NCBI GenBank assembly: GCA_016218815.1
Contig: JACRCX010000146.1
Span: 1 to 32,753, forward strand
Reading direction: 5' to 3'
DNA length: 32,753 nucleotides
Origin: Deltaproteobacteria bacterium
Lineage (GTDB): Bacteria; Myxococcota_A; Polyangia; DRWM01; JAAZOP01
Part shown: in pieces, positions 23,791 to 31,084 of the stretch
How positions within the stretch are numbered: the first letter of the stretch is position 1
Layout: every line of letters starts with the position of its first letter
Notes under the pieces: generated by a model
Seen by the model: only the letters and a program-made list of their open reading frames with translations
What the model was told of the DNA's origin: nothing
Databases searched by the model: none
Made by a program: the position numbers and the translations under genes

Positions 23791-24618
23791 CTACCGATCC
23801 CGCCCGCAGCACCGCTTGTGCTTCCGCCCCGACCCGCACGGACACGGATCGTTCCGCCCGACCTCCACCACCGGCGCGGCCTCCACCGCCGTCGCAGCCG
23901 CCGGGTCGCACCCGTAGAACCGCGACAGCTCCGCGTACAGGTCCGCCGCCTGCTCCCGCATCCGCGCCGGCTTCTCGAAGAACGACTCCGTCGCCACCGC
24001 GAAGAACTCCGCCTCGTTCGTCGCCCCGTACGCCCGCAACAGCGTCCGCTTCCGCTCCGCCGTCGCCTTCAATTCCAGGTACCGCCGGCCCAAGACCTCG
24101 CCCCACGGCCGGTAGTGCTCCGACGCCCGCAGCTCCGGCGTCCCGTCGAACGCCCCGTCCGCGCGATCCAGGACGTGCGCGAACTCGTGCACCGCCGTGT
24201 CGTGCCCGTCGGACGGGTTGAGCAGCCCCTGTTGCACCGCCGGCCACGCCAGCACCACGGTGCCGAACGAGTGCGCCTCGCCCAGGATCGCCCCGTCCCG
24301 TCCCGGGTGCCCGTAGACGTACGGGTACACCACGATCTCCGTCAGCCGGTCGTACGCCGACAGGTCGAGGTGCTGGACCAGCCGCACCGCGGCGATCGAG
24401 ACGGCGACGCGGATCTCGTCCGTGACCTCCAACCCGCCCGCGCCGAAGAACTGCTTCTCCCAGACGAAGACCTTCAGCCGCTCCAGGAAACGCTCCTGCC
24501 GCTCCGCCGGCAGCGTCGCGAAGAACGGCGCGTACCGCCGCACATGCGGCATCCACGCCGGCGGGAACTCCCTCCGGGCCAGCTTCCTGCGACGTCGACG
24601 GCGCCACCACGCAAACAT
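23791..24618 (-). CDS. mtfA: Zinc metallopeptidase of M90/MtfA type with SEC-C tail
   Basis: 275 residues from the ATG at 24618. A hydrophobic-basic N-terminus (WWRRRRRRK) is followed by the M90 domain; the zinc motif HEFAH is at residues 144-148, preceded by AVHEFAH-type context and followed by an Asp-rich stretch and a further Glu (ATESFFEKP) as in MtfA. The last about 20 residues form a SEC-C zinc motif, DPCPCGSGRKHKRCCG, a module known from SecA and other proteins. MtfA of E. coli binds the repressor Mlc and has peptidase activity; here the role is unknown. The start was chosen because a -10 element lies 6 bases upstream and no ribosome site exists. Confidence 0.88.
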   Translation of the reverse strand: MFAWWRRRRRRKLARREFPPAWMPHVRRYAPFFATLPAERQERFLERLKVFVWEKQFFGAGGLEVTDEIRVAVSIAAVRLVQHLDLSAYDRLTEIVVYPYVYGHPGRDGAILGEAHSFGTVVLAWPAVQQGLLNPSDGHDTAVHEFAHVLDRADGAFDGTPELRASEHYRPWGEVLGRRYLELKATAERKRTLLRAYGATNEAEFFAVATESFFEKPARMREQAADLYAELSRFYGCDPAAATAVEAAPVVEVGRNDPCPCGSGRKHKRCCGRDR

Positions 24619-24624
24619 GGATCG

Positions 24625-24633
24625 ACAGTAGTA
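24625..24633 (-). promoter_or_regulatory. -10 element for the M90 gene, leaderless start
   Basis: On the minus strand TACTACTGT, with hexamer TACTGT, ends 6 bases before the ATG at 24618. It mirrors the plus-strand element at 24650-24658. Confidence 0.45.
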
Positions 24634-24649
24634 CAACCGCGCGCGGCCG

Positions 24650-24658
24650 TACTACTCT
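24650..24658 (+). promoter_or_regulatory. -10 element for the 24667 gene, leaderless start
   Basis: TACTACTCT, with hexamer TACTCT, ends exactly 8 bases before the ATG at 24667. The divergent start codons are only 48 bases apart. Confidence 0.5.
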
Positions 24659-24666
24659 ACTCCGCC

Positions 24667-25293
24667 ATGGCAAAGCGCCGCGCCGCGCCTCGAAGCGCAA
24701 CGTCCGGGCGTCGCATCACCGCGACCCTCGACGCCGTCGAGCTGGCCCGCGGGCACGACGGCTTCCTCCGCGGCAAGCCCGAGCCCGCCCTGCTCTTCGC
24801 CGCATGGTCCGTCGGACCGGCGTCCTCCCGCCTCCTCGGTCGGGCCGCGCGCCTCCTCACCGTGCGCGGCTCGTTCCCCTGCACCACGGTCCCCGACGAA
24901 ACCCTGCTCCTGCGCGCCGCCTCGTCCCCCGGACACGACCGCGTCGCCCTGCTCGTCGCCGCGCTGGAGGTCGATGCCGGCACCGACGTCAAGTGGCTCT
25001 ACGCCGCGCTCGGGGATCCTGACGCCGTCTCCGTGTGGTCCGAGGACGCGGCGGCTCCCGAGCCGTCCGCGGTCGCCGAAGCGGCGCGCGCCGCACCCCC
25101 CGCCGGAGCCTCCGGTCCGGTTCGCCTCCTGCGCGGACGCGTCAACGTCGAGGACTCCTGCCGGCGTGACGAGTGGGTCGGCGCCTGCCTGCTGGTCCGC
25201 CCCATCGGCGCCGGCGAGACCGAGGAGCGCCTCCGCGTCGTCTCCGCCGACCGCCGCAACGACTGGACCGCCTGCCTCCGCCTGCGTACCTAG
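24667..25293 (+). CDS. Protein of unknown function
   Basis: 208 residues, no signal peptide or membrane segment. An Arg/Lys/Ala-rich N-terminus is followed by a mixed alpha/beta region starting at ITATLDAVELARGHDGFLRG and a second beta-rich part ending RNDWTACLRL; a Pro/Ala-rich linker of about 30 residues separates the halves. The alternating strands with a conserved Asp (VAALEVDAGTDVKWLY) could suggest a C2-like or immunoglobulin-like beta-sandwich, but this is a guess. It is divergent from the M90 peptidase gene and shares its very short promoter region. I do not recognise the family. Confidence 0.65.
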   Translation: MAKRRAAPRSATSGRRITATLDAVELARGHDGFLRGKPEPALLFAAWSVGPASSRLLGRAARLLTVRGSFPCTTVPDETLLLRAASSPGHDRVALLVAALEVDAGTDVKWLYAALGDPDAVSVWSEDAAAPEPSAVAEAARAAPPAGASGPVRLLRGRVNVEDSCRRDEWVGACLLVRPIGAGETEERLRVVSADRRNDWTACLRLRT

Positions 25294-25309
25294 ATCGCGC
25301 CCCCCCCTC

Positions 25310-25345
25310 CTCGTGGTCGTCGTCGTGGTCGTCGTCGTGGTCGGG
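25310..25345. repeat. 12-base tandem repeat TCGTGGTCGTCG
   Basis: Nearly three copies of a 12-base unit lie directly upstream of the palindromic element in the gap between convergent genes. Confidence 0.7.
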
Positions 25346-25355
25346 GAGTCCGGAT

Positions 25356-25422
25356 CCGAACCGCGGGCTTCAGCCCGCGGCTGCTTTTCCGCTCTAGCCG
25401 TGCCCTGAAGGGCGCGGTTCGG
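25356..25422. repeat. 67-base palindromic element, intergenic copy
   Basis: The first 25 and last 21 bases are identical to those of the copy inside lysS (16055-16121), and the inner spacer has the same length of 21 but a different sequence. It lies between two convergent gene ends, where the paired hairpins could also act as a terminator. Confidence 0.85.
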
Positions 25423-25435
25423 TTCTCGCTCAACG

Positions 25436-25975
25436 TCACTTCCCGCCCTTCTTCGTCACCGGCTTCTTCCCCGCCGTCCTCTTCGCCACCGTCCTCTTAG
25501 CCGCGGGCTTCTTCGTGGCCGGCTTCTTCGCCACCGCCCTATTCGCCACCGTCCTCTTCGCCGCGGGCTTGGGGCCGGCGGCTCGGGCCGGTGGTGTGCT
25601 GCGAGCTTCCACGGCCTTGGCCGCGCGCTTCGATCCCTTGATCGGCAGCGTCAGCGCGAACGCGAACGCCCGGTCGATCCACTCGCGCAACGCCACCCCG
25701 TTCTCCACGATGCGCGGCGGCACCACGACGTACTCCCGCATCACCCGCCCCGGCATCGGCTCGAAGGTCTCCGCTCCCGGAATCCCCAGCAGCTCGGAGC
25801 GGGCGCGCTCCTCGAGCCGCACGATCAGGTGTTCCTGGTGCAGGCCGGCGAACATGTGCCCGTTCACGAACGCGCACGGATAGCCGAACATCTGGCGCCG
25901 CTGCGCCCGCGGATCCCCCGGCAGCGCCGCCTCGAACGCCTCGATCAGGGCCGGCGGCGACTTCCTCCACTTCAT
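25436..25975 (-). CDS. TfoX N-terminal-domain protein with histone-H1-like tail
   Basis: 179 residues with a strong GGAGGAGGAG ribosome site. Residues 1-115 match the TfoX/Sxy N-terminal domain pattern: RQMFGYPCAFVNGHMFAGL, then REYVVVPPRIVEN, and a C-terminal helix. Residues about 125-179 are a repeated Lys/Ala/Thr/Pro tail (KKPAAKRTVAK) like the C-terminus of histone H1. The TfoX C-terminal domain is absent. DNA binding through the tail is plausible; a role in competence should not be assumed. The tail is itself repetitive at DNA level (CTTCTTCGCCACCG-like units), which may allow length change. Confidence 0.85.
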   Translation of the reverse strand: MKWRKSPPALIEAFEAALPGDPRAQRRQMFGYPCAFVNGHMFAGLHQEHLIVRLEERARSELLGIPGAETFEPMPGRVMREYVVVPPRIVENGVALREWIDRAFAFALTLPIKGSKRAAKAVEARSTPPARAAGPKPAAKRTVANRAVAKKPATKKPAAKRTVAKRTAGKKPVTKKGGK

Positions 25976-26067
25976 CGCGCCCTCCTCCTCCGCTTCCCCG
26001 CGCGGACTCCCCGCAGCCTACGCCCTCGTCCCCACCCGGTTCAACCGCCACCCGCACCAACAGATCA

Positions 26068-26190
26068 GTTCCGTGTTCCCCATTCCCCCTCCCGTGTTCC
26101 GTGTTCCTAGTTCCTAGTTCCTAGTTCCTTGTTCCCATTCCCCATTCCCCATTCCCCATTCCCCATTCCCCATTCCCCGTTCCCCGTTTC
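26068..26190. repeat. Long heptamer tandem tract (TAGTTCC, CATTCCC)
   Basis: Most of the 306-base gap 25976-26281 is this tract. It contains GTGTTCC units, then three TAGTTCC, one TTGTTCC, six CATTCCC and two CGTTCCC/CGTTTCG units in perfect 7-base register. The sequence on either side shows only a C-rich stretch and the ribosome site of the next gene. Confidence 0.85.
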
Positions 26191-26281
26191 GCCCGCCCCC
26201 CCCGTCCCCCCCCGCCCCAAAAACCAATTGCCCCCCTCCTCCGCCCTGCGTCATGCTCTCCCGTACGGAAAGGGGACGAAG

Positions 26282-27256
26282 ATGAGCGACGTCATCGACA
26301 CCTTGCTGCTCCTGGCCCTGCCCGCCTCGGGCAAATCGGAGGTCCGGAAGTACCTGGAACAACTCTCGCCCGAGAAATGCCGCGCCGACTTCGGCGTCGG
26401 CCCCAACGTGCAGCTCGACGACTTCCCCTACGTCCACTTCCTCCGCCGCGTCGACGACGTGCTGGAGAAGCTCGGCCGCGCGCGCCTCTTCTACCACGGT
26501 CCCGAGCGCGGGTTCCGGGAAGGGCGCGACTGGGGGACCCTGATCGAGCTGGTCAACCAGGACCGCGAGGCCCTCGAAACCCGTCCCGCCGTGCCGCCCA
26601 AGGGCGCCCGCGGAAAACAGCTCCTGGCGCGCATCGATGAGGCCGGCATGAAGGCGGGGATCAAGCCGCGCCTCGCCGCGCTGGACGGCAAGACCCGCAC
26701 CGCCGTCGCCGAGGCCCTCGACCACGAGGCGGGCGACCTGTTGCGCGGCCTCGCCGAAGCCCGCCCCGAGTCCTTGAAGGGACGGACGATCGTGATCGAG
26801 TTCGCCCGCGGCGGGCCCGAGGGCTCGACGATGCCCCTGTCGGCCCCGTTCGGCTACGCCTGGTCGCTCGCGATGCTCTCGCCGCGCATCCTCGAGCGCG
26901 CGTCGGTGCTCTACATCTGGGTCACGCCCGAGGAGTCCCGCCGCAAGAACGTCGCCCGCGCGAATCCCGACGATCCGGGGTCGATCCTGCACCACGGCGT
27001 CCCCGAGCCCGTCATGCGCGGCGACTACGGCTGCGACGACGTCGAATGGCTCCTCGGACAGTCGGATCGCCCCGGCTCGATCCGCATCGCGGCCCACGGG
27101 AAAACCTGGTACCTCCCCCTGGCCCGCCTCGACAACCGCGTCGATCGCACCTCGTTCATCCGCGCCGATCCGAAGAAGTGGGCCCCCGCCGACGTGAAAA
27201 CGCTGCACGACGGTCTCCGGGAAGCCTTCGCCGCCCTTCTCGCCTCCCGTCGCTGA
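26282..27256 (+). CDS. P-loop NTPase-like protein of unknown function
   Basis: 324 residues from ATG at 26282, preceded by AAAGGGGA as ribosome site. A P-loop-like motif LLLALPASGKSEV occurs at residues 8-20, right at the N-terminus, as in small nucleotide kinases. A possible Walker B-like strand is TIVIEFARGG at about residues 162-171 (Glu in place of Asp) and another hydrophobic strand ends VLYIWVTPEESRRKN. The middle part is Arg/Ala/Glu-rich and helical. This layout would fit a kinase-like or phosphotransfer protein, but I do not recognise a named family. It is convergent with a small gene, with 16 bases between the stops. Confidence 0.75.
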   Translation: MSDVIDTLLLLALPASGKSEVRKYLEQLSPEKCRADFGVGPNVQLDDFPYVHFLRRVDDVLEKLGRARLFYHGPERGFREGRDWGTLIELVNQDREALETRPAVPPKGARGKQLLARIDEAGMKAGIKPRLAALDGKTRTAVAEALDHEAGDLLRGLAEARPESLKGRTIVIEFARGGPEGSTMPLSAPFGYAWSLAMLSPRILERASVLYIWVTPEESRRKNVARANPDDPGSILHHGVPEPVMRGDYGCDDVEWLLGQSDRPGSIRIAAHGKTWYLPLARLDNRVDRTSFIRADPKKWAPADVKTLHDGLREAFAALLASRR

Positions 27257-27272
27257 CGTGTGTTCGGAAGGT

Positions 27273-27464
27273 CTACGGCACCGGAGCGGGATCCGAGCTC
27301 GGGCCGACGTACCGGCGGTGGATGCGCACCCGGACTCCGTGGAAGTCCAGCTCCACGGTCTCCGCGAGGTCGACGACCTGCTTCGAGATGAAGCACTGCA
27401 CCTTCCCGGGCGGCAGCGAGCCTCCCGAACGGGCGCCCTGTTTCGTGTCAAGACCAGACATCAT
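27273..27464 (-). CDS. Small cytosolic protein with CFISK motif
   Basis: 63 residues. The start at 27464 (ATG ATG) has a good Shine-Dalgarno, GGGGAGG, 7 bases upstream. The sequence begins MMSGLDTKQ and has a core KVQCFISKQVVDLAETVELDFHGVRVRIHRRYVG, of which the CFISK part and the beta-hairpin-like VELDFHGVRVRIHRRY are the notable parts. The pattern looks like small conserved deltaproteobacterial proteins of unknown function, possibly with a single metal or redox Cys. Third-position GC and spacing support a real gene. Confidence 0.65.
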   Translation of the reverse strand: MMSGLDTKQGARSGGSLPPGKVQCFISKQVVDLAETVELDFHGVRVRIHRRYVGPSSDPAPVP

Positions 27465-27848
27465 CCTCAAACCTCCCCGCGCCGCTCCCCTCGACGCCGC
27501 CTCCCGGACCGCCCGCGTTTTCCTTGCCGGCTCCGGGTCATGCCCCTGCCTACAGCAAGTGCGATGCCAGCCCCCCGCCGCATCCCCCGGCGTGCCCCGC
27601 GTCCACCTCGCGAATCGCGTTCGAACGGGCCCTCCCACGCGATCTCCGCGGAATCCTGGTACTCCCGTTGGATTCTCCGCCTCCGGGTCGTCCCCGCGTG
27701 CCTCCGGAGGATCGGGGTCGTCGCGACCACCACCCCGACACGGCTGTCGCGGTGCCGCCCGGCCTAGTGACTTCCTTGCGGCGCGGCAGCCCGACGGCGC
27801 CGAGCGGCCCGAGGTTACCCCGCCCCGCCGGAATTGCGCCCTCGAGGT
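27465..27848. other. 384-base gap without a recognised gene
   Basis: I see the ribosome site of the small minus-strand gene at its left end, and no tandem repeat, palindromic element or promoter that I can support. Open frames through it on both strands have random Arg/Pro composition. Confidence 0.5.
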
Positions 27849-28400
27849 CTACAGCCAGAGCAGGACGCGCACGACGACCACCACCGAGAACGCCGCCATG
27901 AACGCGCCCATCAAGCGGTTGAGCACCAACGTGCGACGCAACGGTACCGCCGGCGGGTCCCCCTCCGGCCGGCGCGCAATGAAGGTGTACGGCAGCGCCG
28001 TCACCAGCGCCCCGGTCACCGTGCCCAGAATCCCCAGGAGCGCCAGGAGCAGCAGCAGGTCGGGGGCCTCGAGCATCAGCAGGCGCGCCGGCGGCGGCAG
28101 TGTCGCCAGCAGCGCCACCACCCCGACCAGGAACGACATCACCGTGAGCGACCAGAGCAGCGGTCCCAGCGCCAGATGCCGCCGGACGAAACGCGCCACC
28201 CCCGCCCGGCAAGCCTCGTCGCACGCCCGGTACTTCCGCGGCAAATAGCGGTGCGTCTTGCGCCCCACGTCCCCCGCCAGATCGCGCTCCTCGGCCGCGC
28301 CGCCCAGCGCCCGCCCGCACCACTCGCAACGGTACGACCGCGTCTCCGCCACCACCGCAGGCGGCAGCTCCGGATCCTCCGCGTGGGATGCAGCGTCCAC
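27849..28400 (-). CDS. Zinc-finger-like membrane protein, three or four membrane segments
   Basis: 183 residues from the GTG at 28400, with GGAGGAAG just before it. The N-terminal part has a CEWCG pair followed by a CDEAC pair (about residues 25-65), a four-Cys zinc ribbon. Then come three to four hydrophobic segments (about residues 80-100, 108-133 and 163-183), the last at the very C-terminus. A basic, Pro-rich loop separates the last two segments. The family is unknown; such proteins are found in deltaproteobacteria as hypothetical membrane proteins. It is divergent from the VWA lipoprotein gene, with 106 bases between the start codons. Confidence 0.7.
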   Translation of the reverse strand: MDAASHAEDPELPPAVVAETRSYRCEWCGRALGGAAEERDLAGDVGRKTHRYLPRKYRACDEACRAGVARFVRRHLALGPLLWSLTVMSFLVGVVALLATLPPPARLLMLEAPDLLLLLALLGILGTVTGALVTALPYTFIARRPEGDPPAVPLRRTLVLNRLMGAFMAAFSVVVVVRVLLWL

Positions 28401-28439
28401 CTTCCTCCCATGCGCCGAGTGTCGTCCGGTGTCAAGACG

Positions 28440-28448
28440 TGCTAGCCT
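28440..28448 (+). promoter_or_regulatory. Extended -10 element upstream of the VWA lipoprotein gene
   Basis: TG-C-TAGCCT would place the start point near 28455, about 52 bases before the GTG at 28507. Unlike the leaderless genes, this one has a GGGAGGGG ribosome site. Confidence 0.4.
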
Positions 28449-28506
28449 CCATCCGATTCCGAGAGGCGGAAGTCGCGGCGTTCCGGCGCCGCCCGGGAGG
28501 GGTTTC

Positions 28507-30069
28507 GTGACGCACCTCGGAGCCGCGTGCCCTGCTTCTCACCGTTTCCTCGCCGCCTGTGCACTGCTCGCCGCCTCACCCGCGTGCTACCGCAGCGAGG
28601 GCGACTCCCCGCCGCCCTCGTTCACCGTGCCGCTCGCGCCCGCCGCGCCCGTCCGCGTCGACATGGTCGTGATGGTCGACAACTCGGGCTCCATGAGCCA
28701 GGAACAGAGGGCGCTCGCGGCGAGCGTCCACCTCCTCCTGGAGGACCTGCTTGATCCGCCCGACACCGACGGCGACGGAACGCCCGACCACCCGCCCGTC
28801 GAGGACCTCCGCGTCGGCGTCATCTCGTCCGACATGGGCTCCGGCGGTTACCGTCTGTCGACCTGCTCGAACTCCGACGTCGGTGACAACGGCTGCTTCC
28901 TTCGCGATCCTCCCGGCGCCCCGGCCGGCTGTCCGTCCACGCTGCCCCTCTTTCTTTCCCGCGACGGCGCGAACGCCGCGACCTACCCGCCCGCCGACCT
29001 TGCCCGCGACTTCGGCTGCCTCGGCGCGCTCGGCACCAGCGGCTGCGGCCTTGAGCAGCAGCTCGAGGCGATGCGTCACGCGGTGACGGACGATATGGCG
29101 CCCGGCGGCTGTAACTTCGGCTTCCTCCGCCCCGACTCGGTGCTCGTGCTGATCTGGATCACCGACGAGGAGGATTGCTCGGTCTCGCCGGATCATCTCG
29201 AGATGTTCGACACGAGCCGGGCTGATCTCGGTCACCTCGGCCTCCGCTGCTTCCTCCACCCCGACTTCCTGGTGCCCGTGGCCGACCTCGTGGCGTCCTT
29301 GCGCGCCGTCCGTTCCGACCGGCCGCGCGACCTCGTGGTCGGCGTCATCGCCGGCGTGCCGCTCGACGAGCCGCTCTGCGTCGGCACCGGCGACGCCATC
29401 GCCCGCTGCCTCGCCAGCCCCGGTATGCAGGAAACCATCGACCCGACCGACCCGGTCTACGTGCTCCCCTCGTGCCACACGGCGATGGGCATCGCCTCTC
29501 CGCCCCGCCGCATCGTGCAGGTCGCGCAAGCCTTCGGTGCTTCCGCCTACGTGGACTCGATCTGCAAGGAAGACTGGTCAACCGCCATGGCAGGCATCGG
29601 TGGGCGCATCGCCGACCGCTTGCGCCACCCCTGCCTCGACCGCGAGCTGCCGTTCGACCCCACCTCGTGCGCCACGCGCTGCCTCGCCGTCGAGACTCTG
29701 CCCGACGACCGCCCCTGCGAGGAAGACCCCTCGTGCCCCTCCGCCGGCTGTCCTCCCGCCTCGCCGCGCGACCTGCCCGCCCTTTCCCCGTGCCGCCACC
29801 CCTCCTCCGGCGAGCTGTGCGACCCGCTCAAGCGCGATCTCGGCTTGGGCGCAACCCCCGCCGGTCGCATGGTTCGCCGCTGCCTCGTCCGCCAGGCGTC
29901 GCGCACCCCCACCGGCGACCGCTGCTCCGCGCCCGCCACCTCCGGCTGGTTCTACGTCCCGCCCCTCCACAGCGCCGCCGTCCCCCCCTGTCCCGAGGCG
30001 TTCTTCGTCCGCGGCGCCGCCCGCCTCTTCGACCCCGGCTCGACCGCCGAGCTCCGCTGCTTCGACTAG
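28507..30069 (+). CDS. VWA-domain lipoprotein
   Basis: 520 residues from the GTG at 28507, supported by GGGAGGGG six bases upstream. The signal region ends in the lipobox ASPAC (Cys about residue 28). A von Willebrand A domain follows: MVVMVDNSGSMS carries the metal-site DxSxS at Asp58-Ser60-Ser62, and LVLIWITDEEDCS is the later Asp strand. Many Cys are present, spaced as in other myxobacterial exported VWA proteins, and the C-terminal third is Cys-rich (CDPLKRDLG, CEEDPSCPSAGCPP). It probably sits on the periplasmic or outer surface and binds a partner through divalent metal. Repeats of the CTTTGCG type follow its stop. Confidence 0.85.
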   Translation: MTHLGAACPASHRFLAACALLAASPACYRSEGDSPPPSFTVPLAPAAPVRVDMVVMVDNSGSMSQEQRALAASVHLLLEDLLDPPDTDGDGTPDHPPVEDLRVGVISSDMGSGGYRLSTCSNSDVGDNGCFLRDPPGAPAGCPSTLPLFLSRDGANAATYPPADLARDFGCLGALGTSGCGLEQQLEAMRHAVTDDMAPGGCNFGFLRPDSVLVLIWITDEEDCSVSPDHLEMFDTSRADLGHLGLRCFLHPDFLVPVADLVASLRAVRSDRPRDLVVGVIAGVPLDEPLCVGTGDAIARCLASPGMQETIDPTDPVYVLPSCHTAMGIASPPRRIVQVAQAFGASAYVDSICKEDWSTAMAGIGGRIADRLRHPCLDRELPFDPTSCATRCLAVETLPDDRPCEEDPSCPSAGCPPASPRDLPALSPCRHPSSGELCDPLKRDLGLGATPAGRMVRRCLVRQASRTPTGDRCSAPATSGWFYVPPLHSAAVPPCPEAFFVRGAARLFDPGSTAELRCFD

Positions 30070-30098
30070 GCGAGGTCGGAAGCCCGATTTTCCCCCCT

Positions 30099-30135
30099 CT
30101 TTGCGTCCTTTGCGGCCCTTTGCGTCCTTTGCGCG
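30099..30135. repeat. CTTTGCG-type tandem tract
   Basis: Four CTTTGCG units at 9- or 10-base spacing follow the VWA gene and lie upstream of the lsrF promoter. Confidence 0.75.
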
Positions 30136-30168
30136 AACTCCGGATCGCCCCGGCCGGCGGCGCCCGGA

Positions 30169-30198
30169 TTGCCGAAGGCCGCCGAGCAATGCTATAGC
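30169..30198 (+). promoter_or_regulatory. Promoter of lsrF with extended -10, leaderless start
   Basis: TTGCCG at 30169-30174, an 18-base spacer and TATAGC at 30193-30198, with TG-C before the hexamer. The ATG at 30207 lies exactly 8 bases after it and has no Shine-Dalgarno. Confidence 0.6.
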
Positions 30199-30206
30199 CC
30201 TTCGCC

Positions 30207-30998
30207 ATGGACTGGGGACTCGCCAACCGACTGAACCTGATCATCCGGCCCGAAACCGGCCGCACCGTCATGCTCGCCGTCGACCACGGGTACTTCCAGG
30301 GCCCGACCACCGGCCTGGAGAACCCGCGCGCGACGATCACGCCGCTGCTGCCCTACGCCGACACCCTCATGCTCACCCGCGGCATCCTGCGCACGTCGGT
30401 CGACCCGAGCAGCGGCACGCCCGTCGTGCTCCGCGTCTCGGGCGGCACGAGCGTGCTCAAGGAGCTGTCCAACGAAGGTTTGGCGACCTGCATGGAGGAA
30501 GCGCTCCGGCTCAACGCCGTCGCCGTCGCGCACTCGATCTTCGTCGGGGGCGAGGGCGAGCGCGAGTCGCTGCTCAACCTCGCCAAGCTCGTCGATGAGG
30601 GCCAGCGCTACGGCATGCCGGTCCTGGCCGTCACCGCCGTCGGCCGCGAGATGGCCCGCGACGCCCGGTACCTCGGCCTGGCCAGCCGCATCGCCGCCGA
30701 GCTGGGCGCCAACATCGTCAAGACCTACTACTGCGACGACTTCGAGAAGGTCGTCGCCGGCTGCCCCGTGCCCATCGTCATCGCCGGCGGCAAGAAGCTG
30801 GCCGAGTACGAGGCGATCAAGATGGCGTACAACTCCATCAAGCACGGCGCCGTCGGCGTGGACATGGGACGCAACATCTTCCAGTGCGACGCCCCCGTCG
30901 CCATGATCCGCGCCGTCCGCGCCGTCGTCCACGAGAAGAAGACCGCCGGCCAGGCCCTCGCCCTGTTCGAGAAACTCAAGAACGAAGGAGCCAAGTGA
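30207..30998 (+). CDS. lsrF: LsrF-type thiolase (class I aldolase fold)
   Basis: 263 residues. The sequence follows E. coli LsrF closely: TGRTVMLAVDHGYFQGPTTG near the start, TRGILR, VVLRVSGG, CPVPIVIAGGKK, and GVDMGRNIFQ. LsrF acts last in degradation of the quorum signal AI-2, moving an acetyl group from 3-hydroxy-2,4-pentadione 5-phosphate to CoA and releasing dihydroxyacetone phosphate. The Schiff-base Lys in VKTYY is at residue 172. The protein is about 30 residues shorter at the N-terminus than E. coli LsrF; the start at MDWG is fixed by the promoter geometry. No other lsr genes (transporter, kinase LsrK, LsrG) are nearby, so the substrate may be a related sugar phosphate, and a class I aldolase of the DhnA family is the alternative. 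Confidence 0.85.
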   Translation: MDWGLANRLNLIIRPETGRTVMLAVDHGYFQGPTTGLENPRATITPLLPYADTLMLTRGILRTSVDPSSGTPVVLRVSGGTSVLKELSNEGLATCMEEALRLNAVAVAHSIFVGGEGERESLLNLAKLVDEGQRYGMPVLAVTAVGREMARDARYLGLASRIAAELGANIVKTYYCDDFEKVVAGCPVPIVIAGGKKLAEYEAIKMAYNSIKHGAVGVDMGRNIFQCDAPVAMIRAVRAVVHEKKTAGQALALFEKLKNEGAK

Positions 30999-31005
30999 GG
31001 AAGGG

Positions 31006-31072
31006 GAGTCATCCGTCATGAGTCATGAGTTCTGAGTCGACTCACGACTCACGACTCACGACTCACGACTCT
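31006..31072. repeat. Heptamer tract with inverted symmetry
   Basis: Nine and a half 7-base registers fill the gap between lsrF and the dehydrogenase gene. The first five (GAGTCAT, CCGTCAT, GAGTCAT, GAGTTCT, GAGTCGA) are followed by four CTCACGA units and CTCT. The second half is nearly the reverse complement of the first, centred on GAGTCGACTC, so a hairpin or cruciform is possible. Confidence 0.85.
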
Positions 31073-31084
31073 GTGCTGCCGCCC

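Noticed and set aside
26068..26190. Tandem repeats considered as a CRISPR array
   Set aside because: Units are 7 bases without spacers, and no cas genes are present.
31025..31084. Upstream start of the dehydrogenase at 31025
   Set aside because: The additional residues are translated heptamer repeat; the family start fits ATG 31085.
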